DNA of 64,000 nt from a bacterium (GCA_023144005.1 JAGLGN010000017.1:1-64000), one strand, 5' to 3'; positions 9,596 to 18,743 are shown, counted from the stretch's first letter. The notes: a model not told the origin generated them from the letters alone. Numbers and translations: made by a program.

Positions 9596-10808
9596 GCCGT
9601 ATCGCCTTTATCGGGTCTATCTTGCCCGCCCATTTCGCGGGAATATAGGAAAATATCACACTTATCACCATAGCAAAAACAATGGTCAGTATAAAATCTG
9701 GAAAAAATCTGAATTCAACGGGAAGAACATCAATATAATACACGGAGCCGCCGCCGGGTATACGGATCCCGAGATATTTTATCAGGGCGCACGCGATCAC
9801 GCCCAGCACCGCGCCCAGAGATGTGCCGAGGCCGCCGATATACACGCCCTGCAGGAGAAAGACCCTTATGATCCCCTCTTCCCTGACTCCGAGAGAGCGT
9901 AGAATACCGATCTCACGGCGCTTCTCCTGTACCAGCATGATTATCGTATTTATCACATTGATGCCCGCGACAAGTATGATCATGAAAAGGATCAAGCCCA
10001 GAACGAATTTTTCTGTTTTCAAAGCCGTAAAAAGATTGTGATTCATATCGATCCAATCCCTGGCATAGAGGGTGGAAGGCAGTACGGGAACGATTTGCTC
10101 TATATAATTCTTCGTATCGTAAATATCCTTTACCTTGACATATATCGAGGTGCATGAATTTTCAGCCATATCAAAAAGGCCGGAGAAATCTTCGAGCGTT
10201 GTATAGAGAAAGCTCTTGTCAAAGTCGTACATCCCTGTTTTTATGATGCCTACCACATTCAGTTTAACCGTCTTCGGTATCAGCGATCCATTGGGAGCGA
10301 CCTTAACATTCGGAGATATCACGGTCAGCGACCCTCCGATCGTCATCGAGAGATTGAAAGCCAATTCACTCCCGATTATAACATCGCCCCTTTTCAGATG
10401 TGTCAGATCGCCGGCGAGTACATGCTTGCTCAGATCGGTGACCTGATCGATGGTGGAGGGGTCGATGCCGAAGATGATGCCGCCGGTTACCGATTCCCCC
10501 GATTTGATCATGATCTCACTGGAAGATACTGGAGATACACCGGTAATACCGGGTATCGCGCTGACATCGCTGACTACCGCATTTCTGTCACGGATATCGC
10601 CGAACATCGAGCCGATGGTAATATGCGCCCGTGTTCCGAGTATCTTCTCTCTGAGGTCGGTCGAAAAGCCGTTCATCACCGACAGCACAACTATCAAAGC
10701 GAATACGCCTACAGTTATCCCTATTACTGAAATAGTGGAGATGAATGAGAGGAAGCCCTTTTTCTTGCTTTTGAAAAAGCGCTCCGCCAAAAAATATTGA
10801 AATTTCAT
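9588..10808 (-). CDS. lolC: LolC/LolE-type lipoprotein-releasing permease
   Basis: Inner-membrane permease of 406 residues with the FtsX/MacB fold. It has one membrane segment near residues 20-45 after FFKSKKKGFLSFISTISVIG, a large periplasmic domain to about 270, and three C-terminal membrane segments (the first at FVLGLILFMIILVAGINVIN, the last before the closing WAGKIDPIKAIRHE). That layout and ending are typical of LolC/LolE. Only one such permease gene is present, so the complex may use a homodimer (LolF-like) as in many bacteria outside the gamma-proteobacteria. It starts with an ATG overlapping the upstream stop by four bases. Confidence 0.87.
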   Translation of the reverse strand: MKFQYFLAERFFKSKKKGFLSFISTISVIGITVGVFALIVVLSVMNGFSTDLREKILGTRAHITIGSMFGDIRDRNAVVSDVSAIPGITGVSPVSSSEIMIKSGESVTGGIIFGIDPSTIDQVTDLSKHVLAGDLTHLKRGDVIIGSELAFNLSMTIGGSLTVISPNVKVAPNGSLIPKTVKLNVVGIIKTGMYDFDKSFLYTTLEDFSGLFDMAENSCTSIYVKVKDIYDTKNYIEQIVPVLPSTLYARDWIDMNHNLFTALKTEKFVLGLILFMIILVAGINVINTIIMLVQEKRREIGILRSLGVREEGIIRVFLLQGVYIGGLGTSLGAVLGVIACALIKYLGIRIPGGGSVYYIDVLPVEFRFFPDFILTIVFAMVISVIFSYIPAKWAGKIDPIKAIRHE

Positions 10809-11353
10809 ATGTAAACCTTCATTAAGATATTTAATATAAGAACAAGAAAGACCGGTGAAATGATCGACACCGCGGAAAATCGGACAGGGGCAAGATCAAA
10901 TCCCGTAATAAAATATTTTTGCTTGAATATGCTGAATTCCTTCTTGAAGGAAGCCAGATAAGCGGAGGGAGAAGAGAGTTTAAGCTCGAATAAACTGCTT
11001 TCTGAAAAGAAAGCGAAGCACAATCCGAGCAGTGTCATCGGCCTTGATCCGGGAAAGGAAAAGAGAAATCTTCTGATATTCTCCCTGCCGTTATATGTAT
11101 AGATCAAAGCGCCGGTAACAATTGAACATATCAAAAGAGCGCTCTTTTCCAGGGCGGTCTCGGAAACTCCGTAAAGAAGCAGCAGGGCGATGCCGATAAA
11201 AGCGGCGCCGGGCAGGATCTTCAGCAATACGCCGGGAGAGGATAGGAGTAAGCAGAAAACAAGCACGGCAAGCGCGAGATATGATACATAAGGCCCGTAG
11301 AAGAATATACTTATCAGCTCAGCCAATAAGAACAGATTCAGAAATGCTCTCAC
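10805..11353 (-). CDS. Hypothetical polytopic membrane protein
   Basis: Protein of 182 residues with about five hydrophobic segments, including short N-terminal helices, YGPYVSYLALAVLVFCLLL, a central ALLLLYGVSE segment, and a C-terminal FSAVSIISPVFLVLILNILM. I do not recognise a family with certainty; the general look resembles small cobalt/energy-coupling permease-like or CbiQ-like fragments, but no motif supports that. It starts with GTG at 11353, preceded by AGGAGG, and overlaps asd upstream and the LolC-like gene downstream by four bases each. Confidence 0.6.
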   Translation of the reverse strand: MRAFLNLFLLAELISIFFYGPYVSYLALAVLVFCLLLSSPGVLLKILPGAAFIGIALLLLYGVSETALEKSALLICSIVTGALIYTYNGRENIRRFLFSFPGSRPMTLLGLCFAFFSESSLFELKLSSPSAYLASFKKEFSIFKQKYFITGFDLAPVRFSAVSIISPVFLVLILNILMKVYI

Positions 11354-12354
11354 AAATACCCCTCCTGCGAGATCTTCGCGAGTATCCTGACCGCATTGGT
11401 CGCGGCGCCTATTCTTAAATTGTCAGCGGAGATCACCATTGAGAGCTCATGCGGGTCAAATTGCGATATCCTCAATCTGCCGACCTCTACCAGATCTGTA
11501 CCGGTGGAACTGAGAGGAGTGGGATAAAGATTGCCAGATGGGTCTTCCATGAGCTTCAAATACGGATCGTTCATGATCAATGATCTGACCTCCGGCATCT
11601 TCAGGGGCTTGCTGCAGCTCAGGGTAATGCTCTCAAAATGCGAGAAGAATGTCGGGACGCGCAATGTTGTCGCAAGTACCTGAATATCATTATTTTGAAA
11701 GATCTTCACCGTCTCCTTATACATCTTCTCTTCCTCGGTGCAGGATCCGTCAGCAAGGAGATCGCCTATCTGGGGGATCACATTAAAAGATATCGGGACA
11801 TCGTAGAATTTGGCGTCCAACTCGCCTTTTTGCAGATAAGCGAGCGTTTCATTCGACAGGGCGTCGACCGCCGCGTTCCCTGAACCCGAAACGGATTGCA
11901 GTGTCGTCACAATGATCTTCTTCAGTCCGTATTTCTGTCTGATCGGAAATAATGCGAGCAGCATCTCTATCGTCGAGCAATTCGGATTTGAAATAAAGCC
12001 CGGCTTTGACGGTATACTGTCACCGTTAATAGAAGGAATCACGAGCGGAGTATCGTCATCCATGCGGAATGCCGAAGAATTATCGATAAAGTATTTTCCA
12101 CTGCTTTTGTATTTTTTTCTGATATTCTTTGATATCGCGGGGTCGACAGCGAGGAGCACCGCGTCGCCTAAGATCTCTGAGCTCAGGTCTTGGACGGGAA
12201 TATCACCGCCCCTGAAGAGAATGATTTTGCCCCGGGAACTTCCGGATGCGTATAGATTCAATTTTGAGACCTGCAGGCCGGATTTTTCAAGTACTTCCAC
12301 CATTGTCCTGCCAACGGCGCCTGTTGCGCCGACTATTGAAAGCTCAAATGCCAT
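11350..12354 (-). CDS. asd: Aspartate-semialdehyde dehydrogenase
   Basis: NADPH-dependent enzyme converting aspartyl phosphate to aspartate semialdehyde, the branch point to lysine, diaminopimelate, methionine and threonine. It has the N-terminal nucleotide-binding glycine pattern GATGAVGRTM and the catalytic cysteine C126 in FISNPNCSTIEM. Later conserved pieces are FNVIPQIGD and RVPTFFSHFESI. The 334-residue length is normal. The ATG overlaps the pgi stop codon by one base (TAATG). It needs aspartate kinase (not in this window) to function in the pathway. Confidence 0.95.
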   Translation of the reverse strand: MAFELSIVGATGAVGRTMVEVLEKSGLQVSKLNLYASGSSRGKIILFRGGDIPVQDLSSEILGDAVLLAVDPAISKNIRKKYKSSGKYFIDNSSAFRMDDDTPLVIPSINGDSIPSKPGFISNPNCSTIEMLLALFPIRQKYGLKKIIVTTLQSVSGSGNAAVDALSNETLAYLQKGELDAKFYDVPISFNVIPQIGDLLADGSCTEEEKMYKETVKIFQNNDIQVLATTLRVPTFFSHFESITLSCSKPLKMPEVRSLIMNDPYLKLMEDPSGNLYPTPLSSTGTDLVEVGRLRISQFDPHELSMVISADNLRIGAATNAVRILAKISQEGYL

Positions 12355-13589
12355 TATTCCCTACCGAGTAATTTGAACATTATCTTTTTGCCGCCCTCTA
12401 CTCCCGGTTGATCAAATGGGTCAACGCCCAGCAGCTGTGCTGTATAAACGGTGAATATATATGAGAATATGATCAATTCGCCTATGCGCTCCTCAGTGAG
12501 CTCTTCCATCGTCAGGAGCGCTGTCGCCACACCCAGCTGATCCAGATTCTCACGGGTGCCTTTCAGCTCAGCGTCGATCAATTGAGAAAAGGTCTTGCCC
12601 CTGAGGTATGAGAAAGAATTGTACGGAAGGTCCAGTGATATGTCCTGATCCGTTCCCCTGTTCTCGATGTCGAGAAAGAGGACGAACTTATCATTTGGGC
12701 CTTGCGTAAATAATTGAATAATGGAATGCTGATCCGTGGGGCCTACCGCGACTATTGGTGTCTGCCCGACATTTATCCCCTTTCGGTCGATCTTACCGAG
12801 GGATTCGCCCCAGAGCTGTATGAACCACTCGCCCCATAATTTCATTTTGCCGGAATAGGGAAAAAGCGCCAGTATGTTCTTTCCTTTCAGATAATGCTCC
12901 AGATTGCAGCCGGCGAGCGTAAACGGAGTTATGTCTTTATCGTCCTTGATCTTTTTCAGATACCGCCTTGCTCCCGATAAAATGGCCTTGATATCGATAC
13001 CGGCGAGATAAAGTGGAAAGAGCCCCACATTTGAAAGAACGGAGTACCTGCCTCCCAATTCTGTCGGTATGTGCAATGAATGCAGTGAATTATCCTCAAC
13101 ATATCTGCGCAGATCGCCGGAAAGCGGATCTGTAATGAATATCATCCTGTTCTTCCAGACCTCACCGAAGACATTCTGAAGATGCTCGATGAAATAAAGC
13201 GTCAAGGCGGCGGTCTCCATCGTAGCGCCGGATTTGGAAATGGAGACAAATACGGTATCTTCTATGATCATCTCCGAAAGGGCCTCTTCTATGATCATCG
13301 GATCGGTTGTATCCAGGATAATCAATTCCTTATCCGTCTTTGACTTGAAGAGGCGGTATATCATCCTTGTACCTAATGCCGAACCCCCGATACCGAGTAC
13401 CACTACTTTCTGATAATAAGGGAGTATCGCCTTGATCTCCTTAAAAATATCTTCATCAAAACTCAGATGCCTCGAAAAAGGAAAGCCTTCAACATTTAAT
13501 TTCAAAAGGAATTCACCTCTCATATTGCGGCAATTCTCCTTATCCTTACCGATCATCTTTTCAAGAGCCTTAGAAAATTCTATTTTCAC
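12354..13589 (-). CDS. pgi: Glucose-6-phosphate isomerase
   Basis: Interconverts glucose 6-phosphate and fructose 6-phosphate in glycolysis. The two family signatures are visible: the GGRYSVLSNVGLFPLYLAGI block near residue 180 and the C-terminal DQPGVEGGKKIMFKLL segment; the sugar-phosphate site SKSGATMETAA is also present. At 411 residues it is shorter than the E. coli enzyme and resembles the compact form seen in many Gram-positive and thermophilic bacteria. The start is a GTG at 13589 with AGGAGG five bases before it, overlapping the lexA stop by one base. Confidence 0.93.
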   Translation of the reverse strand: MKIEFSKALEKMIGKDKENCRNMRGEFLLKLNVEGFPFSRHLSFDEDIFKEIKAILPYYQKVVVLGIGGSALGTRMIYRLFKSKTDKELIILDTTDPMIIEEALSEMIIEDTVFVSISKSGATMETAALTLYFIEHLQNVFGEVWKNRMIFITDPLSGDLRRYVEDNSLHSLHIPTELGGRYSVLSNVGLFPLYLAGIDIKAILSGARRYLKKIKDDKDITPFTLAGCNLEHYLKGKNILALFPYSGKMKLWGEWFIQLWGESLGKIDRKGINVGQTPIVAVGPTDQHSIIQLFTQGPNDKFVLFLDIENRGTDQDISLDLPYNSFSYLRGKTFSQLIDAELKGTRENLDQLGVATALLTMEELTEERIGELIIFSYIFTVYTAQLLGVDPFDQPGVEGGKKIMFKLLGRE

Positions 13590-14185
13590 TAATACCTCCT
13601 TATCAATCCTTCGACCTTTCCCAAGATCGAAACATACCTTTTTATCATTCTCTCGTATTCCGGGTTCTCCGGCTGCAAGACCACCATTTTGTTCTCAAAA
13701 AATATACGCTTTACCGTGGTCTCTCCCTCGAACATAGCGACAACGATCTCTCCGTTCTGAGCATAATTCTGCTGACGGACGACGAGGATATCCCCTTCGA
13801 TGATGCCGGCGTTTATCATAGAATCACCGATTACCTTGAGCGAGAAATATTCTCCCGCGGGGAAATACTCTTTTCTGATGGGAATATAGGTTTCTATATT
13901 CTCTTCCGCCATTAGCGGTATGCCTGCGCTGATCTTGCCCAGAAGCGGTATATGAGATTCGCTGTCCAGGTCAAGCTCCAGGATCTTGATGGTCCTCGCC
14001 CCCTTCTCTCTCTCAATATAGCCCTTCCTGATAAGCGCGTTAACACGGTCATACGCCGCCCGGATGCTGATGCCGAAGTTTTTCGCTATCTCGGTCAATG
14101 TAGGAGTGTAGCTTTTCTTCCGGTAGAACTTTATAATAAAATCCAGGGTGTCCCTTTGGATCTTGGTCAATTGATAACTGCTCAT
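13589..14185 (-). CDS. lexA: LexA-type SOS repressor
   Basis: Represses DNA-damage genes and cleaves itself when RecA filaments form. The N-terminus is a winged helix (PTLTEIAKNFGISIRAAYDR then ALIRKGYIEREKGA). The C-terminal S24 peptidase domain has the Ala87-Gly88 cleavage pair in KISAGIPL, nucleophile Ser122 in GDSMINAG, and Lys159 in ETTVKRIFF. The length of 198 residues is standard. It is unusually placed in the middle of a metabolic operon, overlapping the upstream gene by four bases and pgi by one, so its own SOS control from an adjacent operator is not apparent. A second S24 domain occurs in the fusion protein at 55.5-57.8 kb. Confidence 0.93.
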   Translation of the reverse strand: MSSYQLTKIQRDTLDFIIKFYRKKSYTPTLTEIAKNFGISIRAAYDRVNALIRKGYIEREKGARTIKILELDLDSESHIPLLGKISAGIPLMAEENIETYIPIRKEYFPAGEYFSLKVIGDSMINAGIIEGDILVVRQQNYAQNGEIVVAMFEGETTVKRIFFENKMVVLQPENPEYERMIKRYVSILGKVEGLIRRY

Positions 14186-15618
14186 AATTCCCCCTTTAAT
14201 GAGAAGTAAAATACAACAGGCGAATCATAAGTACTGCTGTCTCTGTAAAATTTGGCGGCGCCCAGTCCTATAATGAAGGCATTGTCAAATGGATAATGAA
14301 CATTCAGATCGTATGTGATCCCGCCGGGTATCACGCCAGCGTCGCCGATGCCGGAGGTGCCTTTTACCATATCGGAATAGGATAAAAGCGCGGCAAAAGT
14401 AAGGCCGCGAATTGTCTTTTCACATTTGAAATTCAGCCATCCCGCGGGTACAAGCCCCTTGTCCTCTGTGAGTTCATAACCCCCTTCAATAGAAAGGCCG
14501 TTGATATGTATATTGACGAATAATGCTGATGACTCCCTTGATTTTGAAGAAGATCCCAGTATATATCCGTCACTGTTGAAAGAAAGAGTTCCGGGGAAAG
14601 ACCTGTCATGCAGATACCAGCCCCCGGTCACGCTCAATTCCTTTCTGGAATATGATATGAAAACATTGTGCTTGACGAATTGATCGTGCATATCCCGAAA
14701 ATACGCGAATATCGGAATAAGGTCTTCGGGAATGAAGCGTTCTTCAAAACCGATCTTATTGCTGATCTCAAGATAGAGGCCTTTTCCGAGATAATGCCTG
14801 AAGAGATAAAGCGGCTCAATGCCCTTGCCATTGTATTGTCTCGAAGCGACGCCTCCGCTGAAAAGCGAGTCGACAGCGCGGAACTTCGCGAGCATAGACA
14901 AATAATATCCGGGTTTCAGGCCCTTTGCCGCGAGAATGCCGAGCTCTGTCCTGAAAGAAAGCGAGGACGAGAGAAAGAGTTCCATCTCCGCGTTCTGAAG
15001 CAGGTTTTGGCCCTCAAACTTATTTATGAAAGAATCCATCAGCAGGTATTTTATACGGGTACTGCTCTTCCATCTGCCCATCGTACCCAGATCAGAACCC
15101 AGAAGGAAGCCGGCACTGTAGTATTTGGACGAGGCGAGGGAGTCCTTGACCAATTGCAGGATATCACCCTTGAAATCGGTTTGAACGGCGAAATCCAATA
15201 CATTCTTAAAGGAAGAGGAAAACTCCGTCCCGAGCTGCCACTTCTCAAAGTAATCCGTCTGCTCATATGGATTGAGATGAAAATACACAAAGGAGGCTGA
15301 TATCCCCCAGGTCTTTTTTACCAGATCGGCCGAGGTACTCAGCTCCGCCAGCAGCTCCGTTCCCAGCCGCATGCCGTAACGGTATTTATCGCGGAATTTC
15401 TCCATAGCCTCCGGATCTTTCAAACTACTGTCAAAAGAGGCCTTGTCTTTTTCCTCATCCGGGATCAGAACCTCGATCTCGCTTGATGGAGTATCACTGA
15501 TGTCCGTATTTTCTATTTCACTGCCTTCGATGAGTATCTCAGGAAGATCAAGCTCATCCGCGAATGCGGCAGCTGCGCTAAACAATACGATTATCATTAA
15601 AAATATCAGTTTTTTCAT
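14182..15618 (-). CDS. Putative outer-membrane beta-barrel protein
   Basis: Protein of 478 residues with a signal peptide (KKLIFLMIIVLFSAAAAFA), an acidic linker rich in Asp and Glu to about residue 75, then a long region of alternating hydrophobic residues such as LLSYSDMVKG and VVFYFSLKGEL ending in a hydrophobic C-terminus. This is the look of an outer-membrane beta-barrel; no named family is evident. The start codon shares one base with the NTPase stop upstream and the stop overlaps lexA by four bases, so it belongs to the same transcription unit. Confidence 0.65.
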   Translation of the reverse strand: MKKLIFLMIIVLFSAAAAFADELDLPEILIEGSEIENTDISDTPSSEIEVLIPDEEKDKASFDSSLKDPEAMEKFRDKYRYGMRLGTELLAELSTSADLVKKTWGISASFVYFHLNPYEQTDYFEKWQLGTEFSSSFKNVLDFAVQTDFKGDILQLVKDSLASSKYYSAGFLLGSDLGTMGRWKSSTRIKYLLMDSFINKFEGQNLLQNAEMELFLSSSLSFRTELGILAAKGLKPGYYLSMLAKFRAVDSLFSGGVASRQYNGKGIEPLYLFRHYLGKGLYLEISNKIGFEERFIPEDLIPIFAYFRDMHDQFVKHNVFISYSRKELSVTGGWYLHDRSFPGTLSFNSDGYILGSSSKSRESSALFVNIHINGLSIEGGYELTEDKGLVPAGWLNFKCEKTIRGLTFAALLSYSDMVKGTSGIGDAGVIPGGITYDLNVHYPFDNAFIIGLGAAKFYRDSSTYDSPVVFYFSLKGEL

Positions 15619-16094
15619 CAGACCTGCTCCATGATGGCTTGAATGATCTCTTTTCCGGAGATCTTTGAGGCATCCAGCATCAATACCTTCTCTCCCATGC
15701 CGCTGAACATATCCCAGAAGCGGTTAGGGCGATAGTCCTGCAGTACAGCGATAAGAGGCAGGGATGTTTGCAGGAAATTAGTGACCGCCTGTGTAAAGAG
15801 CTCCGCTTTTGATTCCAGAAAGCCCAATTCGTCAATGATCAGCAAACGCTGATCCTCTTCGGTGTCGATAAGAGCCTCCACACCGAATGAATTGAAGATA
15901 GAAGCTATCTGTCTCGGAGGGTCGTCCACATTGAAATGTATCTTCTCCCCGGTCATAATATTCTGAATACTTATTCCCATGCCATCCAGTTTTTCCGTGA
16001 TCAGTCCGCCTATGGGCCTTGTCAGAAGCTTGATCGCCCCCCCAACAGCTGAACTCTTACCGGAGCCCTTGGGCCCGTGGATAAATACATGCAT
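15618..16094 (-). CDS. THEP1-like nucleoside-triphosphatase
   Basis: Small P-loop NTPase of 158 residues with Walker A GPKGSGKSS at residues 7-15, GGLITEKLD following it, and Walker B RLLIIDELGFLE. This pattern and size match the THEP1/DUF2478 group of NTPases. It lies one base after the FAD subunit gene of a molybdenum hydroxylase, and related NTPases are often found beside molybdenum-enzyme genes, which suggests but does not prove a role in cofactor handling. Start is the ATG at 16094. Confidence 0.8.
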   Translation of the reverse strand: MHVFIHGPKGSGKSSAVGGAIKLLTRPIGGLITEKLDGMGISIQNIMTGEKIHFNVDDPPRQIASIFNSFGVEALIDTEEDQRLLIIDELGFLESKAELFTQAVTNFLQTSLPLIAVLQDYRPNRFWDMFSGMGEKVLMLDASKISGKEIIQAIMEQV

Positions 16095-16095
16095 A

Positions 16096-16899
16096 TCAGT
16101 TCAAGGCCTCCATCATCGAATTTACGAGATTCAGGATCACTTGTTCTCTATATCCTTTGGACGCTCTCAGATCAGAGATCGGAGAGATCGCATTCAATAC
16201 CTTCTTTTTTAATTCCGCCGCGCTGCAGTCCTTACGGATCTCCGCCACCGTTACAATGGGAGCCGCGCCGCCGAAGGCGAGCGTAAGCTTATCATCTTTC
16301 AGGCTCCAGCCTACCGATACCACAGCGATCGAAAGGGCTTTTCTCAATCCCGCTTTTATGAAACCGGAATTCTTTTTATTGAAGCCCGCGGGTACGATCA
16401 CCGAATGAACGATCTCATCATCCGCCATAACGGTTTTGCCGGGGCCTTTGAAAAATTCATCTACGGGAACAAGCCGCTCTTTTGATCTGGACATGAGCTT
16501 GATCTTCGCGCCCATTACCATCAGCGGCGCTATGGTATCGCCCGATGGGGACGCATTGGCTATATTTCCCCCGAGTGTACCCATATTCCTTATCTGTGGC
16601 GAGCCGATTTCATATACTCCCTGATAAAGCGGATAATGCTGCTTTCTGATCAAAGCATTCTCCTCTATGGAGGTATGAGAGGTCAGAGCGCCTATGACGG
16701 TGCCGTCCTTCCCCTTGATAATACCCTTCATCTCATCTATATTTCTTATGGAAAGAATGGTATCGGGATCTATCATGTCTGTCTTCATCCTTACGACAAG
16801 ATCGGTACCGCCCGCCAATATCTTACATTTGGAGCCGTATTCCGATTTCGCTTTCAAGAGTGATTCAAGATCGGAAATATTTAGAAATCTCTTAATCAT
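16096..16899 (-). CDS. Molybdenum hydroxylase FAD subunit
   Basis: FAD-binding medium subunit of the xanthine dehydrogenase / CO dehydrogenase family, passing electrons from the Fe-S clusters to FAD. The FAD motifs are clear: KILAGGTDLVVRMK near residue 25 and GSPQIRNMGTLGGNIANASP near residue 105. At 267 residues it is normal for a separate subunit. It overlaps the Fe-S subunit gene by eight bases. The large molybdopterin subunit is not encoded anywhere in the window. Confidence 0.92.
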   Translation of the reverse strand: MIKRFLNISDLESLLKAKSEYGSKCKILAGGTDLVVRMKTDMIDPDTILSIRNIDEMKGIIKGKDGTVIGALTSHTSIEENALIRKQHYPLYQGVYEIGSPQIRNMGTLGGNIANASPSGDTIAPLMVMGAKIKLMSRSKERLVPVDEFFKGPGKTVMADDEIVHSVIVPAGFNKKNSGFIKAGLRKALSIAVVSVGWSLKDDKLTLAFGGAAPIVTVAEIRKDCSAAELKKKVLNAISPISDLRASKGYREQVILNLVNSMMEALN

Positions 16900-17371
16900 T
16901 TTCGATCTCCTTACCCATTATTTCGGCGCCGGCGACAACACCTTCAACGATCTTCTTATAACCGGTACATCTGCAAAGATTCCCCGAAAGGGCTCTTTTC
17001 AGCTCGTCCATCGTAAAGGATTCCCTCTTTGAAAGAAAATCATATGCGGATACAACGAAGCCGGGTGTGCAGAATCCGCATTGGACTCCGCCATTAGCTA
17101 CGAGTCCTTCCTGTATCGGATGAAGCCCTCTCTGAGGAGAGATCCCCTCAATGGTCGTAATGCTGGATCCGTCCACCGAAGCTGCAAGAACAAGGCAGGA
17201 TGTAACGGTTTCTCCGTCAAGAATAACCGTACAGGCGCCGCATTCCCCGTTGCCGCAGCCGCGCTTTGTGCCCGTGAGGCGTAATTCATCCCGCAAAACA
17301 TGGAGCAATGTATCGTCATTGCTTATTTCAAATTCTCGCCATGAACCGTTCAATTTCAATCTTATCTTCAC
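16892..17371 (-). CDS. Molybdenum hydroxylase 2Fe-2S subunit
   Basis: Small subunit of the xanthine dehydrogenase family, 159 residues, carrying two [2Fe-2S] clusters. The plant-ferredoxin-like cluster ligands are in RGCGNGECGACTVILDGE with the fourth cysteine in VTSCLVLA. The second cluster is bound by QCGFCTPG and NLCRCTGY. The start is GTG at 17371, whose bases form a GTGA overlap with the stop of the XdhC-type gene upstream. It should form a complex with the FAD subunit encoded next. Confidence 0.93.
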   Translation of the reverse strand: MKIRLKLNGSWREFEISNDDTLLHVLRDELRLTGTKRGCGNGECGACTVILDGETVTSCLVLAASVDGSSITTIEGISPQRGLHPIQEGLVANGGVQCGFCTPGFVVSAYDFLSKRESFTMDELKRALSGNLCRCTGYKKIVEGVVAGAEIMGKEIEND

Positions 17372-18147
17372 TTTTTCACATCCTTTAGATCCAGTCCACC
17401 CTTTTGGTAGAAGATCTTTTCTATCTGCGCGGCTATCGACAAGGCCACTTCAAAGGGCTCATTGCCGTTGAGGTCCAAGCCGGCGGGAGCATAAATATTT
17501 TCCGGAAATTCTATCCCTTCATCCCGTATCTCTTTGCTGATCTGTACGAATTTCTTTTTGCTTGAGACCACCGCGAGATATTCGGTTTTGATTCCCGACT
17601 TCAGCAGTATCTTCAAGGCCTCTTTATCTTCATCATGATCATGACAGGCGATCACTATATACGAGGAATCCTCACAATTGCCGAATGCGCTCTCATATTC
17701 TTTAATGTTCGTGTAATTATCCCAGGGAAGTCCGGGTCTTTTGTCATAAAGAGTGACACCGTAACCCAATTTCTCCAAAAGGCCGGCAAGCGCTTGATTA
17801 ACATGCCCGGCTCCGATCAAGGCTACCCGTCTTTTTCCGGATACGGATATCAGAAGAAGAGAGACCTTACCACCACATATGCCATCGGCATTGGCGACAC
17901 CGGAAAGGTCGATATCAAGTGTATCGGTCTTTTGACCGCTTTTTATCATCGCACGGCCTGCGTCGATCGTTTTCTTTTCGGTCACACCGCCGCCTACGCT
18001 TCCTTCAATGGAATCGGGTGTGATGAAGATCATCCTTCCGACCGAAGCGGGGGTAGAGCCGGAAGTAAAAGTAATGATCCCAAGTACACCGGCCGAGCCG
18101 GATGCACAATTATCTGCCGCTTCTTGCAGTATCTTTTTCATACTCAT
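17368..18147 (-). CDS. XdhC/CoxI-family molybdenum-enzyme maturation factor
   Basis: Likely helps insert sulfurated molybdenum cofactor into the hydroxylase. The N-terminal domain has GIITFTSGSTPASVGRMIF and SVGGGVTEK; the C-terminal half is a Rossmann-type domain with RVALIGAGHVNQALAGLLEK, as in XdhC/CoxI. I place the start at the ATG at 18147 after AGGAG, giving a 38-base overlap with the nucleotidyltransferase gene; an ATG two codons later is the alternative. The order MocA-like, XdhC-like, Fe-S, FAD is typical of molybdenum hydroxylase accessory clusters. Confidence 0.85.
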   Translation of the reverse strand: MSMKKILQEAADNCASGSAGVLGIITFTSGSTPASVGRMIFITPDSIEGSVGGGVTEKKTIDAGRAMIKSGQKTDTLDIDLSGVANADGICGGKVSLLLISVSGKRRVALIGAGHVNQALAGLLEKLGYGVTLYDKRPGLPWDNYTNIKEYESAFGNCEDSSYIVIACHDHDEDKEALKILLKSGIKTEYLAVVSSKKKFVQISKEIRDEGIEFPENIYAPAGLDLNGNEPFEVALSIAAQIEKIFYQKGGLDLKDVKK

Positions 18148-18706
18148 CAAGATATCTCCTAAAATGTTGCTTTGTATTCACGCCGATCTTGGTAAAAAGG
18201 TCGCCCGAGTCATATGAGACGGTTCTATCGGAATGAACGAGTGTATGTGCGCCCCTCTCCAGATCATAGAAAAGTTCTGCAAAATACTTCCGGGGAAAGA
18301 GCGCCGGATGGCCCAAAGATCCCTTGAACGAAGGGGCGATTATATTATGCGGATTCTCCGCCGCCGTGATCAGCATCTTCTTCACGGTCTGTAATTTGAT
18401 CAGAGGCATGTCTGCCGGCCAGAGGACAAAGCCATCGCAATTATCCGGCAATGCCTTTACTCCCGCTCTTATGGAGTCCAATTGCCCTGTTTCCGGATGC
18501 GGATTGTGAACCGTTCTGATCTCTGTCCCCACTGCATCACGGATCTCCGGATAATGATATATAACAATGGGTTCTACATTCATTTTGCGCAGCTTGCGTA
18601 AAATGATATCCAGAAAGGTTTCACCCTCAATGGTCAGAAGGATCTTATTTCCCCCAAAACGCTCGGAGCGGCCCGCGGCAAGTATGATACAGCAGATGTT
18701 TTCCAT
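18110..18706 (-). CDS. MobA/MocA-like molybdenum cofactor nucleotidyltransferase
   Basis: Predicted to transfer CMP or GMP to molybdopterin. It has the nucleotidyltransferase signature ILAAGRSERFGGNK at the N-terminus, the metal-binding WPADMPL motif near residue 95, and PSFKGSLGHPALF. With 198 residues it matches MocA-like proteins associated with xanthine dehydrogenases. It is the first gene of the long minus-strand run. The promoter-like sequence just upstream leaves nearly no leader and I see no ribosome site before the ATG at 18706. Confidence 0.85.
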   Translation of the reverse strand: MENICCIILAAGRSERFGGNKILLTIEGETFLDIILRKLRKMNVEPIVIYHYPEIRDAVGTEIRTVHNPHPETGQLDSIRAGVKALPDNCDGFVLWPADMPLIKLQTVKKMLITAAENPHNIIAPSFKGSLGHPALFPRKYFAELFYDLERGAHTLVHSDRTVSYDSGDLFTKIGVNTKQHFRRYLDEYEKDTARSGR

Positions 18707-18714
18707 ATAAGGAT

Positions 18715-18743
18715 ATTTTACTACAAAATCTTGTCTAATGCAA
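18715..18743 (-). promoter_or_regulatory. Sigma-70-type promoter for the long minus-strand operon
   Basis: TTGCAT (18738-18743) and TAAAAT (18715-18720) on the minus strand are 17 bases apart, directly ahead of the first gene of the run. The expected start of transcription is about 18708, two bases from the ATG, which would give a leaderless message. No Shine-Dalgarno sequence is present, which fits. Confidence 0.45.
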
